DNA of 64,000 nucleotides from UBA1479 sp048263775 (GTDB taxonomy: Bacteria; Pseudomonadota; Alphaproteobacteria; Rhodospirillales; Casp-alpha2): the NCBI GenBank assembly GCA_048263775.1, contig JBLXDU010000005.1, positions 186,001-250,000 of the forward strand, written 5' to 3'. The notes under the pieces are model-generated. The model was not told the origin of the DNA and made no database searches. It saw only the letters and a program-made list of their open reading frames with translations. The position numbers and the translations under genes are program-made. Each line of letters begins with the position of its first letter. Position 1 is the stretch's first letter. This document shows, in pieces, positions 1-9,395 of this stretch.

Positions 1-85
1 ACCCCAAATGCTCATGGTTGATTGACTTCCCCCGCCCGTGGCGGCTTGTTGACGGCGCCGGCGGCGCATTTCCTCGGGCCGCAAT

Positions 86-835
86 TTAGGACGGTCCCAG
101 CCGTCCCGCCAAGGGCAGTTTGATGGCAAGGTCTTTTGGGTCGATCCCGAAAGTCAGGCCCAGGATGTTGACCTCAACCCCCTCCTCGACCCCGGCCATG
201 ACGCCCAGCAGCCCGAACAGGGAGACCTGATAGCCGGTGCCGCTCGGCGTTTTGGCGGCGAAGCCGCCTTCGGGCAGGTAATCCTTGCCGATGGCCGTGG
301 GCGGCAAGTCCAGGTTCAATTCCGGCACGGCGCGGGCAACATGGGCGGTGAAGGTGTTGGAATTGGGCCCGGGCCAGACGGTGTAGGTCCTGGCATGGGG
401 ATAGGCGCGGGCGGCGGCGTCGATGCGCTTGATCATGTCATCGACACCGGCCCCCCGCTTGTCGGCGATGATTTCCGGCTCCGCCCCGAACCAGCGCTGG
501 TCCGGCTCTTTCTCGGTAATGACCAGGGCCGATCCGCCATGGCGCGCGCGCCAGCCGATGATCTCGTAGACCGTGAAGGCGTCGGCGGCGGTCGGCTTGG
601 CCGCGATCCAGGTGTGGACGCCGAAAATGCCGCGCCAGGAAAACGCCCTGGCCGCATAGACCTGAACGACCGCTTCCTTGGTAACGGCCGGGTCGGGCGC
701 GATGCCCGTGGGCTCCCGGCTGGCCGTGCGCCAATCCGCCATGACGGTGTGTTTTCCGATGCTGACGGCCGCGCCGATGACCAGAAGCACAAACAGCCCC
801 TTCACCACGGTCCGCAATGTTTTGGTTTTCAACAT
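86..835 (-). CDS. DUF3750 family protein, membrane-anchored
   Basis: A 249-residue protein of unknown function. Residues 10-27 form one hydrophobic helix, suggesting an inner-membrane anchor or uncleaved signal with the rest in the periplasm. The segment VYAARAFSWRGIFGVHTWIA at residues 59-78 resembles the conserved start of the DUF3750 family, whose biochemical role is not known. A hydrophobic patch near residues 204-216 could be a second membrane contact. It lies 28 bases downstream of the transporter gene on the same strand, so the two probably share a transcript. The family call rests on recalled motif similarity. Confidence 0.72.
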   Translation of the reverse strand: MLKTKTLRTVVKGLFVLLVIGAAVSIGKHTVMADWRTASREPTGIAPDPAVTKEAVVQVYAARAFSWRGIFGVHTWIAAKPTAADAFTVYEIIGWRARHGGSALVITEKEPDQRWFGAEPEIIADKRGAGVDDMIKRIDAAARAYPHARTYTVWPGPNSNTFTAHVARAVPELNLDLPPTAIGKDYLPEGGFAAKTPSGTGYQVSLFGLLGVMAGVEEGVEVNILGLTFGIDPKDLAIKLPLAGRLGPS

Positions 836-863
836 GATGATCCAGATAAATCCAACGCCTTAC

Positions 864-1826
864 TTAGGCAGGCAACAGCCGTTTCGCCAGTTGCCGCCAC
901 ACCGCGGGCATCAGATAGATGGGGAACTGGCCGACCACGAAGTACAGCATGGTATCCGGATCGATGGCCGGCAGCAAAACCGCGATCAGGATCGCAAGGT
1001 TGCGATTGCCCGAGGCAAAGGACGCCGACAGCACCTTGACCCTCCCCCAATCGCGGCCCATGGCCCGCCCCACCACGGCGAAGGCCCCCGCCCCGGCCAA
1101 CTGCAGGCCCGCGTAAACCGCGAAGCTGAGGATCGTCACGAAGATCACGTGGTCCGGGTTTTCCCGAAATGCCTGCGGCACGCCCGCCATCAGCCCAGCG
1201 GCAAAGCCAACCAGCAGGATTACCGACACGCCGTGCAGAGGCTGGCGCCAGGCATCGACCCGCGCCCGGCCAAGGATTCGTTGCGCAATCACGGCGGCGG
1301 CGAAGGTCGAGACGACGAGGGCTGCCAGTCGCCCCATGAGGTCGAGCGTCGACAGGGGAATATCCACCAGGGCCGACGACACCACGGGCAACGTCAGCGG
1401 CACCAGGAAGGTTTCAGCGATCAGCACCAGCAAAAGGAACGCCCCGTCGAGCCCGATGACCATGCCGACGGCGGGTGTCGACATCAGTGGGCAGCTGGCC
1501 GCCGTCAGCACCACGGCGACGATCAAGCCCGGCGACAGGCCCGTGTCCTTGACCAGCAGCCAAGTGAGAACCGGTGTCGCCGCCAGCATCCAGACCAGCG
1601 TGATGCCCAATAGGAACGGCCGGCGGATGTGGCCCATCACATCGGCCCAGTCGATATGGACCATGGACACGAACATCAGAACCCAGACCATTTCCGTCAG
1701 CCAGGGCTGCAGATGCACCGTCACGCCGGGGAAGGTGAGGCCGGAAAACACCCCCACGGCCATCATGGTGGTGGCGTGACGGCCCAGAAAGGCGAGACCG
1801 GAGACGATCAGAGCGACAGGGTTCAT
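864..1826 (-). CDS. Bile acid:sodium symporter (BASS/SBF) superfamily permease
   Basis: An integral membrane protein of about 320 residues with roughly nine to ten hydrophobic segments, as expected for the SBF/BASS fold. The segment ASFASGNRNLAIL near the C-terminus resembles the crossover-helix region (SGNRN) of this superfamily, where sodium and substrate bind. The reading frame extends upstream, but ATG at 1826 (MNPVALIVSG) is preferred because the extension is Arg/His-rich and not membrane-like. Substrate is unknown; relatives carry organic anions. It is divergent from the FAD oxidoreductase at 1943, with a GTATAC palindrome between them. Confidence 0.75.
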   Translation of the reverse strand: MNPVALIVSGLAFLGRHATTMMAVGVFSGLTFPGVTVHLQPWLTEMVWVLMFVSMVHIDWADVMGHIRRPFLLGITLVWMLAATPVLTWLLVKDTGLSPGLIVAVVLTAASCPLMSTPAVGMVIGLDGAFLLLVLIAETFLVPLTLPVVSSALVDIPLSTLDLMGRLAALVVSTFAAAVIAQRILGRARVDAWRQPLHGVSVILLVGFAAGLMAGVPQAFRENPDHVIFVTILSFAVYAGLQLAGAGAFAVVGRAMGRDWGRVKVLSASFASGNRNLAILIAVLLPAIDPDTMLYFVVGQFPIYLMPAVWRQLAKRLLPA

Positions 1827-1898
1827 TGCGGCGGTCCTGCGGTGGAACGGATGACATCCGGGCACTTGCGCGAAAATCGATTATGGGGCAAACCCAGA

Positions 1899-1906
1899 TG
1901 TATACA
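1899..1906. promoter_or_regulatory. Palindrome TGTATACA, possible GntR-type operator
   Basis: A perfect 8-base palindrome TGTATACA (within ATGTATACAAT) lies between the divergent transporter gene and the oxidoreductase gene, 37 bases before the ATG at 1943. GTATAC-centred palindromes are typical for FadR-subfamily GntR repressors. No such regulator is adjacent, so the partner is unknown. Confidence 0.35.
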
Positions 1907-1942
1907 ATCCGATCAAGAAATCCCAATCCCCAAGGAGCATCC

Positions 1943-3070
1943 ATGGCCGAACAGGTTGATACGGTAGTCATCGGCGCGGGCGTCGTGGGCCTTGCCTGCG
2001 CGCGCACCCTGGCCCAGGCCGGGCGCGACGTCATCCTGCTGGAAAAGGCCGACGATATCGGCACCGGCACCAGTTCCCGCAATTCCGAAGTCATCCACGG
2101 CGGCATCTACTATGCCAAGGATTCGCTGAAGGCACTGTGCTGCGTCGAGGGCAAGGAGATGCTCTACGAATACTGCGCAAGCCACGGGATCGAGCATAAC
2201 CGCATCGGCAAGATTATCGTCGCCATCACCGAAGACGAGGTGGTGAAGCTGGAGGAACTGAAGGCCAAGGGCGAAGGCAACGGCGTTCACGACCTGACCT
2301 GGCTGGATGCCAAGCAGATGAAGGAGATGGAGCCCAACGTAACGGCGGCGGCGGGCCTCCTTTCACCCTCCACCGGGATCATCGAAAGTCACGGCTACAT
2401 GCTGTCCCTGCAGGGTGAATTGGAAGACCGTGGCGGCATGATCGCCTTCAACACCCCTGTGGAGGGCGGCGAGGTCCTGGCCGACGGACGCATCCGCATC
2501 CGCGCCGGCGGCGACGCCCCCATGGAATTGGACTGTTCCCTGGTGATCAACGCGGGCGGGCTGTATGCCCAGCACATCGCCCGCGCCATCGACGGCATCC
2601 CGGCGGACAGCATCCCCGGCAGCTTTTACGCCAAGGGCCATTACTTCACGATCGCAGGCAAAAGCCCCTTCAACCACCTGATCTATCCGGCCCCCGTGCC
2701 GGGCGGGCTCGGCACCCATTCGACGCTCGATCTCGGCGGCGGCACCAAGTTCGGCCCCGACGTGGAATGGCTCGACGTCACCCATCCGGACCAGATCGAC
2801 TACAAGGTCGACGAAAGCCGGGTCGACAGCTTCTATGGCGCGATCCGCCGTTACTGGCCGGGATTGGCCGACGGCGCCCTGTCGCCGGGCTATACGGGTG
2901 TGCGGCCCAAGCTGACCAACAGCAACGACAAATATGCCGCCGATTTCGTCATCCAAGGTTCGGACGTGCACGGGCTCGCCAATTACGTCGGCCTGTACGG
3001 CATCGAAAGCCCGGGGCTGACCTCGTCCCTGGCGATCGCCAAGCGGGTCACTGCCCTGGCCCAGGCCTAA
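1943..3070 (+). CDS. FAD-dependent oxidoreductase, L-2-hydroxyglutarate oxidase-like (DAO family)
   Basis: A 375-residue flavoprotein. The N-terminus has the FAD-binding Rossmann signature VVIGAGVVGLACARTLAQAG followed by an acidic residue in LLEKAD, and the SSRNSEVIHGGIYY block found in L-2-hydroxyglutarate oxidase/dehydrogenase-like members of the DAO family. The C-terminal GLYGIESPGLTSSLAIA is the usual closing FAD-binding element. The frame is open upstream to 1826, but ATG 1943 follows AAGGAG (1932-1937) and begins directly before the Rossmann fold. Likely oxidises a 2-hydroxy acid or related substrate and passes electrons to the respiratory chain; the exact substrate cannot be read. Confidence 0.8.
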   Translation: MAEQVDTVVIGAGVVGLACARTLAQAGRDVILLEKADDIGTGTSSRNSEVIHGGIYYAKDSLKALCCVEGKEMLYEYCASHGIEHNRIGKIIVAITEDEVVKLEELKAKGEGNGVHDLTWLDAKQMKEMEPNVTAAAGLLSPSTGIIESHGYMLSLQGELEDRGGMIAFNTPVEGGEVLADGRIRIRAGGDAPMELDCSLVINAGGLYAQHIARAIDGIPADSIPGSFYAKGHYFTIAGKSPFNHLIYPAPVPGGLGTHSTLDLGGGTKFGPDVEWLDVTHPDQIDYKVDESRVDSFYGAIRRYWPGLADGALSPGYTGVRPKLTNSNDKYAADFVIQGSDVHGLANYVGLYGIESPGLTSSLAIAKRVTALAQA

Positions 3071-3091
3071 CCGCCAACAGGCGCGTCGCGG

Positions 3092-4135
3092 TTACTCCGC
3101 GGCGACGCTCTGACCGAAGATCTGCGCAAACCGTTCGGTGTAGCGATCCCAGACGTCCGGGTTCTTCAGGCGGGGCGGCTTTTCGCCCCGCAGGATCGTA
3201 ACCCATTGCTCGGCCGCCACCTTGGCCATGTTGTAATTGCATTCATAGGTCACGCCCGCGTTGTGGGGTGACAGCAGCACATTGTCGAACTCGACGAATC
3301 GGTTGTCCGCATTGCCCGTGGGTTCGATCTCGAACACGTCAAGCCCGGCCCCCTGGATGCGTTTCTCGCGCAGCGCCGCGACCAGCGCGTCTTCATCGGC
3401 GATGCCGCCGCGCGCCGTGGTGATGAAATAAGCCGTGGGCTTCATGTAACCGAAGGCGCGGGCATCGACCATGCCACGGGTTTCAGCGTTCAGCGGGCAG
3501 TTGACGGAGACGATGTCCGCTTCCCGGCACAGGGTTTCGAAATCGACCTTTTCCGCCCCGCGTTCGGCGAAATCTGCGTCGCTGATATAGGGGTCATAGG
3601 CGATGGCCTTGGCGCCGAACACCTTCACATAGCCGGCAACCAGACGGCCGATATTGCCCAGGCCGATAATACCGACCGTCTTGCCGGTCAGCTCCGAGCC
3701 GATGAAGTTCTGGCGGTCGATCCGCGGGTTGGCGCGGATGGCCTTGTCGGTCTGCGCGATCTGCTTGCTGAGCGTCAGCGCCAGGCCCAGCACATGCTGC
3801 GCCACGGATACCGAATTGGCGCCCGAATTGTTGACCACCATAATCCCCAGATCGTTGCAGGCGTCGACGTCGATCATGTCATAGCCCGCCCCGGTCGAGG
3901 ACACGGCCAGAAGATTGGGGCAGCGTTCCAGGAATTCCCGGTTCGGATACCAGGCTTTCGGGGTTTCGTTGGTCGGCATGAACTGAATGCCGTGAACCTG
4001 GGCCAGCAGGTTCCAATTGTGGTCGGCGTCGTCTTCGAAGGCGATGCGCTGGGGCGTGATCTCCGGCGCGGCGGCCAGAATGTCCATGGCGATGGGATCG
4101 ACGAACTTGTTGAAATAGGCAAGAGTGCGCGACAT
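3092..4135 (-). CDS. D-isomer-specific 2-hydroxyacid dehydrogenase, NAD-dependent
   Basis: A 347-residue protein of the D-2-hydroxyacid dehydrogenase/phosphoglycerate dehydrogenase family. NAD-binding motif VGIIGLGNIGRLVAGYVKVFG, the TTARGGIADEDAL block with the substrate-binding Arg, Glu in DVFEIEP, and a catalytic His in LLSPHNAG are all visible. The frame remains open far upstream through the intergenic region and into the neighbouring gene, so ATG 4135 (MSRTLAYFNK) is chosen as the start of family-like sequence. It reduces a 2-keto acid to a D-2-hydroxy acid or the reverse. It converges on the FAD oxidoreductase and diverges from the oxoprolinase, suggesting a shared hydroxy/keto-acid catabolic role (inference). 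Confidence 0.88.
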   Translation of the reverse strand: MSRTLAYFNKFVDPIAMDILAAAPEITPQRIAFEDDADHNWNLLAQVHGIQFMPTNETPKAWYPNREFLERCPNLLAVSSTGAGYDMIDVDACNDLGIMVVNNSGANSVSVAQHVLGLALTLSKQIAQTDKAIRANPRIDRQNFIGSELTGKTVGIIGLGNIGRLVAGYVKVFGAKAIAYDPYISDADFAERGAEKVDFETLCREADIVSVNCPLNAETRGMVDARAFGYMKPTAYFITTARGGIADEDALVAALREKRIQGAGLDVFEIEPTGNADNRFVEFDNVLLSPHNAGVTYECNYNMAKVAAEQWVTILRGEKPPRLKNPDVWDRYTERFAQIFGQSVAAE

Positions 4136-4255
4136 GGGGCAGGATGTCCTCTGGGCTTGTGTTTTTGCTTGTGAGGCTGTTCTATCCGGTCTCTCATAAA
4201 GCCGACAAGAAAAACCGGGGCCTTCGGGGGCTTGAGAGGACCGGCGACCGACCAA

Positions 4256-7200
4256 ATGGCGGATCAAATACAAAAATCGGGCTGGCACGTCTGGATCGAC
4301 CGGGGCGGCACCTTCACGGACCTGGTCGCGCAGGCGCCGGACGGACGGCTGGTTACCCATAAGCTGCTGTCGGAAAACCCGGACCAGTATGCGGACGCGG
4401 CCCTGCAGGGCATCCGTGACATTTTGGGCGTGGCTTCCGGTCAGGCGATCCCCGAGGGGGCCGTCAGCGTCGTCAAAATGGGCACCACCGTGGCCACCAA
4501 CGCGCTGCTGGAGCGCAAGGGCGACCGCACGGTGCTGGTCATCACGGACGGCTTCGGCGATGCGCTGCGCATCGGATACCAGGCCCGACCCAATATTTTC
4601 GCCCGCCATATTGAACTGCCGGAAATGCTGTACGAGCAGGTGATCGAAACGCCTGAGCGCGTGAACGCCAAGGGCGAGGTTCTGACGCCGCTCGACGAAG
4701 GCCGCCTCCGCGCCGGATTGCAGGACGCCTTCGACGGCGGCATCCGCGCCGCCGCCATCGTATTCATGCACGGCTACCGTTATCCTGACCATGAACGCCG
4801 GGCCGCGCGGATCGCCCGCGATATCGGCTTCACCCAGGTCTCCACCAGCCATCAGGTCAGCCCCCTGATGAAATTGGTCAGCCGGGGCGACACCACCGTG
4901 GTCGATGCCTATCTATCGCCGATCCTGCGCCGCTATGTCGACCGGGTCGCGGGCGACCTTGGCGATACGCCGCTGCAGTTCATGCAGTCCAACGGCGGGC
5001 TGACCGACGCGCGCCTGTTCCAGGGCAAGGATTCGATCCTGTCCGGTCCCGCCGGCGGCGTCGTCGGCATGGTCGAAACCGCGCGCATGGCGGGCTTCGC
5101 CAAGGTCATCGGCTTCGACATGGGCGGGACGTCCACGGACGTTTCCCACTATGACGGAGAGTATGAGCGCACCTTCGAAACCCAGGTTGCCGGCATTCGC
5201 ATGCGCGCGCCCATGATGAACATCCACACGGTCGCCGCCGGCGGCGGTTCGATCCTGCATTTCGATGGGGCGCGCTATCGGGTCGGCCCCGACAGCGCCG
5301 GTGCTGATCCGGGCCCCGCCTGTTACCGCCGGGGCGGGCCGCTGACCGTTACCGACTGCAACGTCATGCTGGGCAAGGTGCAGCCTCAATACTTCCCTGC
5401 CGTATTCGGCCCCAACGCGGACCAGCCCCTGGACGACCGCGCCGTGCGCCGCAAGTTCGAGGACATGGCCAGGACCATCCACGAAGAAACCGGCGACGAC
5501 CGCACGCCGGAAGAGGTCGCCGAGGGGTTCCTGAAAATCGCCGTCGAAAACATGGCCAACGCCATCAAGAAAATCTCCGTTCAACGCGGCCATGACGTGA
5601 CGGAATACGTGCTCAACGGCTTCGGCGGCGCGGCGGGACAGCACGCCTGCCTGGTCGCCGACGCGCTCGGCATGAACACCGTGTTCCTGCATCCTTTCGC
5701 GGGCGTGCTCTCGGCCTACGGCATGGGCTTGGCCGACGTGCGGGCGATCCGCGAAAAAGCGGTCGAGGCACCGCTGGCCGCCGGTCTGACCGCCCCCCTG
5801 ATGGAGATCATCGAAGGCCTGGAAAAGGACGCCCGGGCAGAGATCGACGGCCAGGGCATCGCAAAGGAAAACATCGAAATCTTCCGCCGTGCCCATCTTC
5901 GCTACAAGGGCACGGACACGGCCCTGATCGTGCCGTTCGGCGACCGCAACAAGATGATCGACGAGTTCGAGGTTCTGCACCGCCAGCGCTACGGCTTCAC
6001 CGCCCCCGGCCGCGGCCATATCATCGAGGCCGTGTCCGTGGAAGTCGTCGGCCGCGCCGGCATGGCCGAAGATCCCGATATCGAAGACATCCCCGGCGTC
6101 GCAGCCCTGCGCCCCATGACCCTGGTGCCCATGACGTCGGGCGGCAAAACATATGAAACACCCGTCTACCGCACGGAAGCGCTGCTGCCCGGCGACCGCC
6201 TTGCCGGTCCCACGATCCTGGTCGAGAACACCTCGACCATCGTGGTCGAGCCGGGCTGGGCCGCCGAGATGACCCGCAAGGGCCACCTGATCCTGACCCG
6301 GGCGGAGCCGCGCCCGGAAGTCCACGCCATCGGCACACAGGCCGACCCGGTGATGCTGGAAATCTTCAACAACCTGTTCATGTCGATCGCCGAACAGATG
6401 GGCACGACGCTGGCCAACACCAGCTATTCCGTGAACATCAAGGAACGGCTCGATTTCTCCTGCGCCGTGTTCGACCGCAAGGGCGAGCTGATCGCCAACG
6501 CGCCGCATATCCCGGTCCACCTGGGTTCCATGGGTGAAAGTATCCGCGCCGTGATGCGCGACAATGCCGGAAAGATCAAACCCGGCAACGTCTATGCCCT
6601 GAACGCGCCCTATAACGGCGGCACCCACCTGCCGGACGTCACGGTCATCACACCCGTGTTCGACGACAAGGGCCAGGACATCCTGTTCTACGTCGGATCG
6701 CGTGGCCATCACGCGGATATCGGCGGCATCACCCCCGGGTCCATGCCCCCCGACAGTAAAACGGTCGAGGAAGAAGGCGTGCTGATCGACAATTTCCTTC
6801 TGGTCGATCAAGGCAACCTGCGCGAGGACGCCCTGCGCGAGCTTCTCTGCGGCGGCACCTATCCCGTGCGCAATTTCGACCAGAACCTGGCCGATCTGGC
6901 CGCCCAGATCGCGGCCAACGAAAAGGGTGCCCAGGAACTACGCAAGATGGTCGACCACTTCGGCCTGGAGACGGTCTGGGCCTATATGGATCATGTCCAG
7001 GACAACGCCGAGGAAAGCGTGCGCCGGGTGCTCGACGTGCTGACCGACGGGCAGTTCACCTGCGAGATGGACAACGGTGCGGTGATCGATGTGAAGATCA
7101 CGGTCAATCACAAGAAGCGCGAGGCGACCTTGGATTTCTCCGGCTCGTCGGCGCAACTGGACAGCAACTTCAACGCCCCCACGGCCGTCTGCCATGCCGC

Positions 7201-7870
7201 GGTGCTCTATACCTTCCGCACGCTGATCGACGACGATATCCCCTTGAACGCCGGCTGCCTCAAGCCGCTCAAGCTGGTGATCCCCGAGAAATCCATGCTG
7301 TCGCCCGTCTATCCCGCCGCCGTGGTCGCCGGTAACGTGGAAACCAGCATGATCGTGACCGACGCACTGTTCGGCGCGCTGGGGGCCCTGGCTTCCAGCC
7401 AGGGAAGCTGCAACAACTTCACCTTCGGCAATGACCGCCACCAGTACTACGAAACGATCTGCGGCGGGTCGGGTGCGGGACCGGACTTCGACGGCACGGA
7501 TGCCGTTCACACCCATATGACCAACACCCGGTTGACCGATCCGGAAGTCTTGGAATGGCGTTTCCCGGTGATGGTCGAACGTTTCGCCATCCGCCACGGT
7601 TCGGGCGGGCCGGGGGCGCACCCGGGCGGCAACGGCGTGATCCGGCGTATTCGTTTCCTCGAAGACATGACGGCGGCGATCCTGTCCAGCCACCGCCGCG
7701 TACCGCCCCATGGCATTGATGGCGGCGGCCCCGGCATGATCGGGCGCAACGCCGTCGAGCGGGCCGACGGCACGGTCGAGGAATTGACCGGCACGGACCG
7801 CCGCGAGCTTAAGCCCGGCGACGTCTTCATCATCGAAACGCCGGGCGGCGGTGGCTTTGGCGCGGCTTGA
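4256..7870 (+). CDS. Fused hydantoinase A/B, 5-oxoprolinase-type ATP-dependent amidohydrolase
   Basis: A 1204-residue protein containing both halves of the hydantoinase/5-oxoprolinase family in one chain. HyuA half: residues 1 to about 690, with WIDRGGTFTDLVA at the N-terminus, GFDMGGTSTDVSHYDGEYE near residue 290 and NGFGGAAGQHACLVA near 460. HyuB half: about 700-1200, with LANTSYSVNIKERLDFSCA and the Gly-rich end ETPGGGGFGAA. This family uses ATP to open 5-oxoproline, hydantoin or related cyclic amide rings; fused proteins of about 1200-1290 residues include true 5-oxoprolinases. An upstream in-frame TTG at 4232 is possible, but ATG 4256 is more conservative. Substrate is not certain. Confidence 0.88.
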   Translation: MADQIQKSGWHVWIDRGGTFTDLVAQAPDGRLVTHKLLSENPDQYADAALQGIRDILGVASGQAIPEGAVSVVKMGTTVATNALLERKGDRTVLVITDGFGDALRIGYQARPNIFARHIELPEMLYEQVIETPERVNAKGEVLTPLDEGRLRAGLQDAFDGGIRAAAIVFMHGYRYPDHERRAARIARDIGFTQVSTSHQVSPLMKLVSRGDTTVVDAYLSPILRRYVDRVAGDLGDTPLQFMQSNGGLTDARLFQGKDSILSGPAGGVVGMVETARMAGFAKVIGFDMGGTSTDVSHYDGEYERTFETQVAGIRMRAPMMNIHTVAAGGGSILHFDGARYRVGPDSAGADPGPACYRRGGPLTVTDCNVMLGKVQPQYFPAVFGPNADQPLDDRAVRRKFEDMARTIHEETGDDRTPEEVAEGFLKIAVENMANAIKKISVQRGHDVTEYVLNGFGGAAGQHACLVADALGMNTVFLHPFAGVLSAYGMGLADVRAIREKAVEAPLAAGLTAPLMEIIEGLEKDARAEIDGQGIAKENIEIFRRAHLRYKGTDTALIVPFGDRNKMIDEFEVLHRQRYGFTAPGRGHIIEAVSVEVVGRAGMAEDPDIEDIPGVAALRPMTLVPMTSGGKTYETPVYRTEALLPGDRLAGPTILVENTSTIVVEPGWAAEMTRKGHLILTRAEPRPEVHAIGTQADPVMLEIFNNLFMSIAEQMGTTLANTSYSVNIKERLDFSCAVFDRKGELIANAPHIPVHLGSMGESIRAVMRDNAGKIKPGNVYALNAPYNGGTHLPDVTVITPVFDDKGQDILFYVGSRGHHADIGGITPGSMPPDSKTVEEEGVLIDNFLLVDQGNLREDALRELLCGGTYPVRNFDQNLADLAAQIAANEKGAQELRKMVDHFGLETVWAYMDHVQDNAEESVRRVLDVLTDGQFTCEMDNGAVIDVKITVNHKKREATLDFSGSSAQLDSNFNAPTAVCHAAVLYTFRTLIDDDIPLNAGCLKPLKLVIPEKSMLSPVYPAAVVAGNVETSMIVTDALFGALGALASSQGSCNNFTFGNDRHQYYETICGGSGAGPDFDGTDAVHTHMTNTRLTDPEVLEWRFPVMVERFAIRHGSGGPGAHPGGNGVIRRIRFLEDMTAAILSSHRRVPPHGIDGGGPGMIGRNAVERADGTVEELTGTDRRELKPGDVFIIETPGGGGFGAA

Positions 7871-7942
7871 TTTCCCCTTAACCGGTGCTTAACCAAGGTT
7901 TTCTATAAGATTCCCAGGATTCCGGGTGCGATTCGGAGGCGT

Positions 7943-7971
7943 TTGACCACCGGGCCGCCGGGGCATAGACT
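7943..7971 (+). promoter_or_regulatory. Sigma70-type promoter for the TolC-family gene
   Basis: TTGACC (7943-7948) and TAGACT (7966-7971) are separated by exactly 17 bases, a good match to the vegetative consensus TTGACA/TATAAT. It sits about 58 bases before the GTG start at 8029, in the gap after the oxoprolinase gene, so the channel gene probably has its own promoter. Confidence 0.5.
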
Positions 7972-8028
7972 CGCCCCGCAGTTCGGCGCGCCGACCGAAT
8001 CCTAAAGGACTTGAGGGAGTTTCACCGC

Positions 8029-9348
8029 GTGCGCAGACGGCCGATTGCCGGAACGACGATTGCTGGGTGGTTGCTGGCGGCCGCGCTTTGCGCCCCCCAG
8101 ACCGTTCGCGCGGCCCCGCTGGAGATAGAACTCGCCCGCCTGATCACCAATCACCCCAATATCCTGGCCGCCGAGAACACCCTGGAAAGCAACCGACAGG
8201 GCATCGACGTCGCCAAGGCTCGGCGCCTGCCGACCTTGAGCATGACCGGCGACGCGGGGCGCGAATTCATCGACAGCCCGTCGACCCGGTCGTCCGGCGC
8301 CAAAAGCATCGAGAACAAAAACGTCGCCACCTTTACCCTGTCGCAGAACCTGTTTGACGGCTACGCGACGCGGACGGCCATCCATATCGCCGAATTGAAC
8401 GAGCATCTGGCCCGCATCTCGCTGGAGGGCACCCGCCAGAATACCCTGTTCCAGGGTGTTCGCGCCTATATCACCGTGCTGCGGCAGATGCGCCTGCTCG
8501 GCATCACCATCGAAAGTGAAGGTCGCATTCAGCGGCAGTTGAACCTGGAAGATGAACGGGTCCGTCGCGGATCGGGGATCGCCGTCGACGTGCTGCAAGC
8601 CAAATCGCGCCTTCAGGTCGCCAAGGAACGGCGCGTCGGCTTCGAAGGTCAATTACGTGACGCCATGTCGCGCTACCAGCAGGTGTTCGGCTTTCCCCCC
8701 AATTTGGAAGACATGTACGACCCGCGCCCGCCGGTCAACGCCGTGCCGAGCGAGCTGGATCGCGCACTTGCCATCGCGCTGGTCGAAAACCCTGCCGTGC
8801 GCGAAGCGGGCACCAGTATCGACATCACCCGCCAGCGCGAGGTCGAGGCCAAATCCGGGCTCTACCCGACCATCGATCTGGAAGGCGAGTTCAACATGGA
8901 ACAGAACAACGGCGGCGTGCTTGGCACCCGGCGTGATTACACCATCGGCTTCCAGGCCGATTGGGAGCTGTTTTCCGGCTTTTCAACCCGGTCTTCGACC
9001 CTGCGCGCCGCCTATGACACGGCCGCCAACCGCAACAAGCTGCAGGCCGCCGCCCGCACGGTGGAGGAACAGGTTCGCCTGGCTTGGCAGGCCCTGGAAA
9101 CTGCCCGTGAGCGCGTGGTCCTTCTGGAAAACGCGGTCAACATCGCATCGGAAGTGGCGCAAAGCCGTCGCAAACTGCGCGCCGCCGGTAAGGAAACGGT
9201 GATCAACGTGCTGGACGCCGAGAACGAGGTCAACAACGCGCAGATCAATTTCACCACCGCGTCCTATGACGAAAAGACCGCCGCTTATCAGCTTCTCCTC
9301 GCCCTCGGCCGCCTTGATCCCTTGAGCCTGAACCTCGTGGTGCAGTAA
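8029..9348 (+). CDS. TolC-family outer membrane efflux/type I secretion channel
   Basis: A 439-residue precursor of the TolC/OEP family. Residues 1-27 are a signal peptide (RRR, hydrophobic core, cleavage near VRA-AP). The mature part has two repeated OEP domains rich in long helices, with the typical NLFDGYATR and ELFSGFSTRSS segments at equivalent points of the two repeats and a C-terminal LDAENEVNNAQINF helix. GTG 8029 is preferred because GAGGGAG (8013-8019) is well placed and the signal peptide starts there; a TTG at 8011 is the alternative. No inner-membrane partner is adjacent. It could serve the NHLM exporters at 51-58 kb, which lack their own TolC, but that is inference. Confidence 0.87.
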   Translation: MRRRPIAGTTIAGWLLAAALCAPQTVRAAPLEIELARLITNHPNILAAENTLESNRQGIDVAKARRLPTLSMTGDAGREFIDSPSTRSSGAKSIENKNVATFTLSQNLFDGYATRTAIHIAELNEHLARISLEGTRQNTLFQGVRAYITVLRQMRLLGITIESEGRIQRQLNLEDERVRRGSGIAVDVLQAKSRLQVAKERRVGFEGQLRDAMSRYQQVFGFPPNLEDMYDPRPPVNAVPSELDRALAIALVENPAVREAGTSIDITRQREVEAKSGLYPTIDLEGEFNMEQNNGGVLGTRRDYTIGFQADWELFSGFSTRSSTLRAAYDTAANRNKLQAAARTVEEQVRLAWQALETARERVVLLENAVNIASEVAQSRRKLRAAGKETVINVLDAENEVNNAQINFTTASYDEKTAAYQLLLALGRLDPLSLNLVVQ

Positions 9349-9395
9349 ACCTATGTGCGGGCCAACCCGGCCCGGCACAACGGAGTTGCCCCGCC

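Noticed and set aside
1..85. Left-edge sequence
   Set aside because: Only GC-rich non-coding sequence is seen; no gene end or regulatory element could be supported.
4136..4852. Upstream extension of the D-2-hydroxyacid dehydrogenase frame
   Set aside because: It runs antisense through the oxoprolinase gene, and family-like sequence begins only at 4135.
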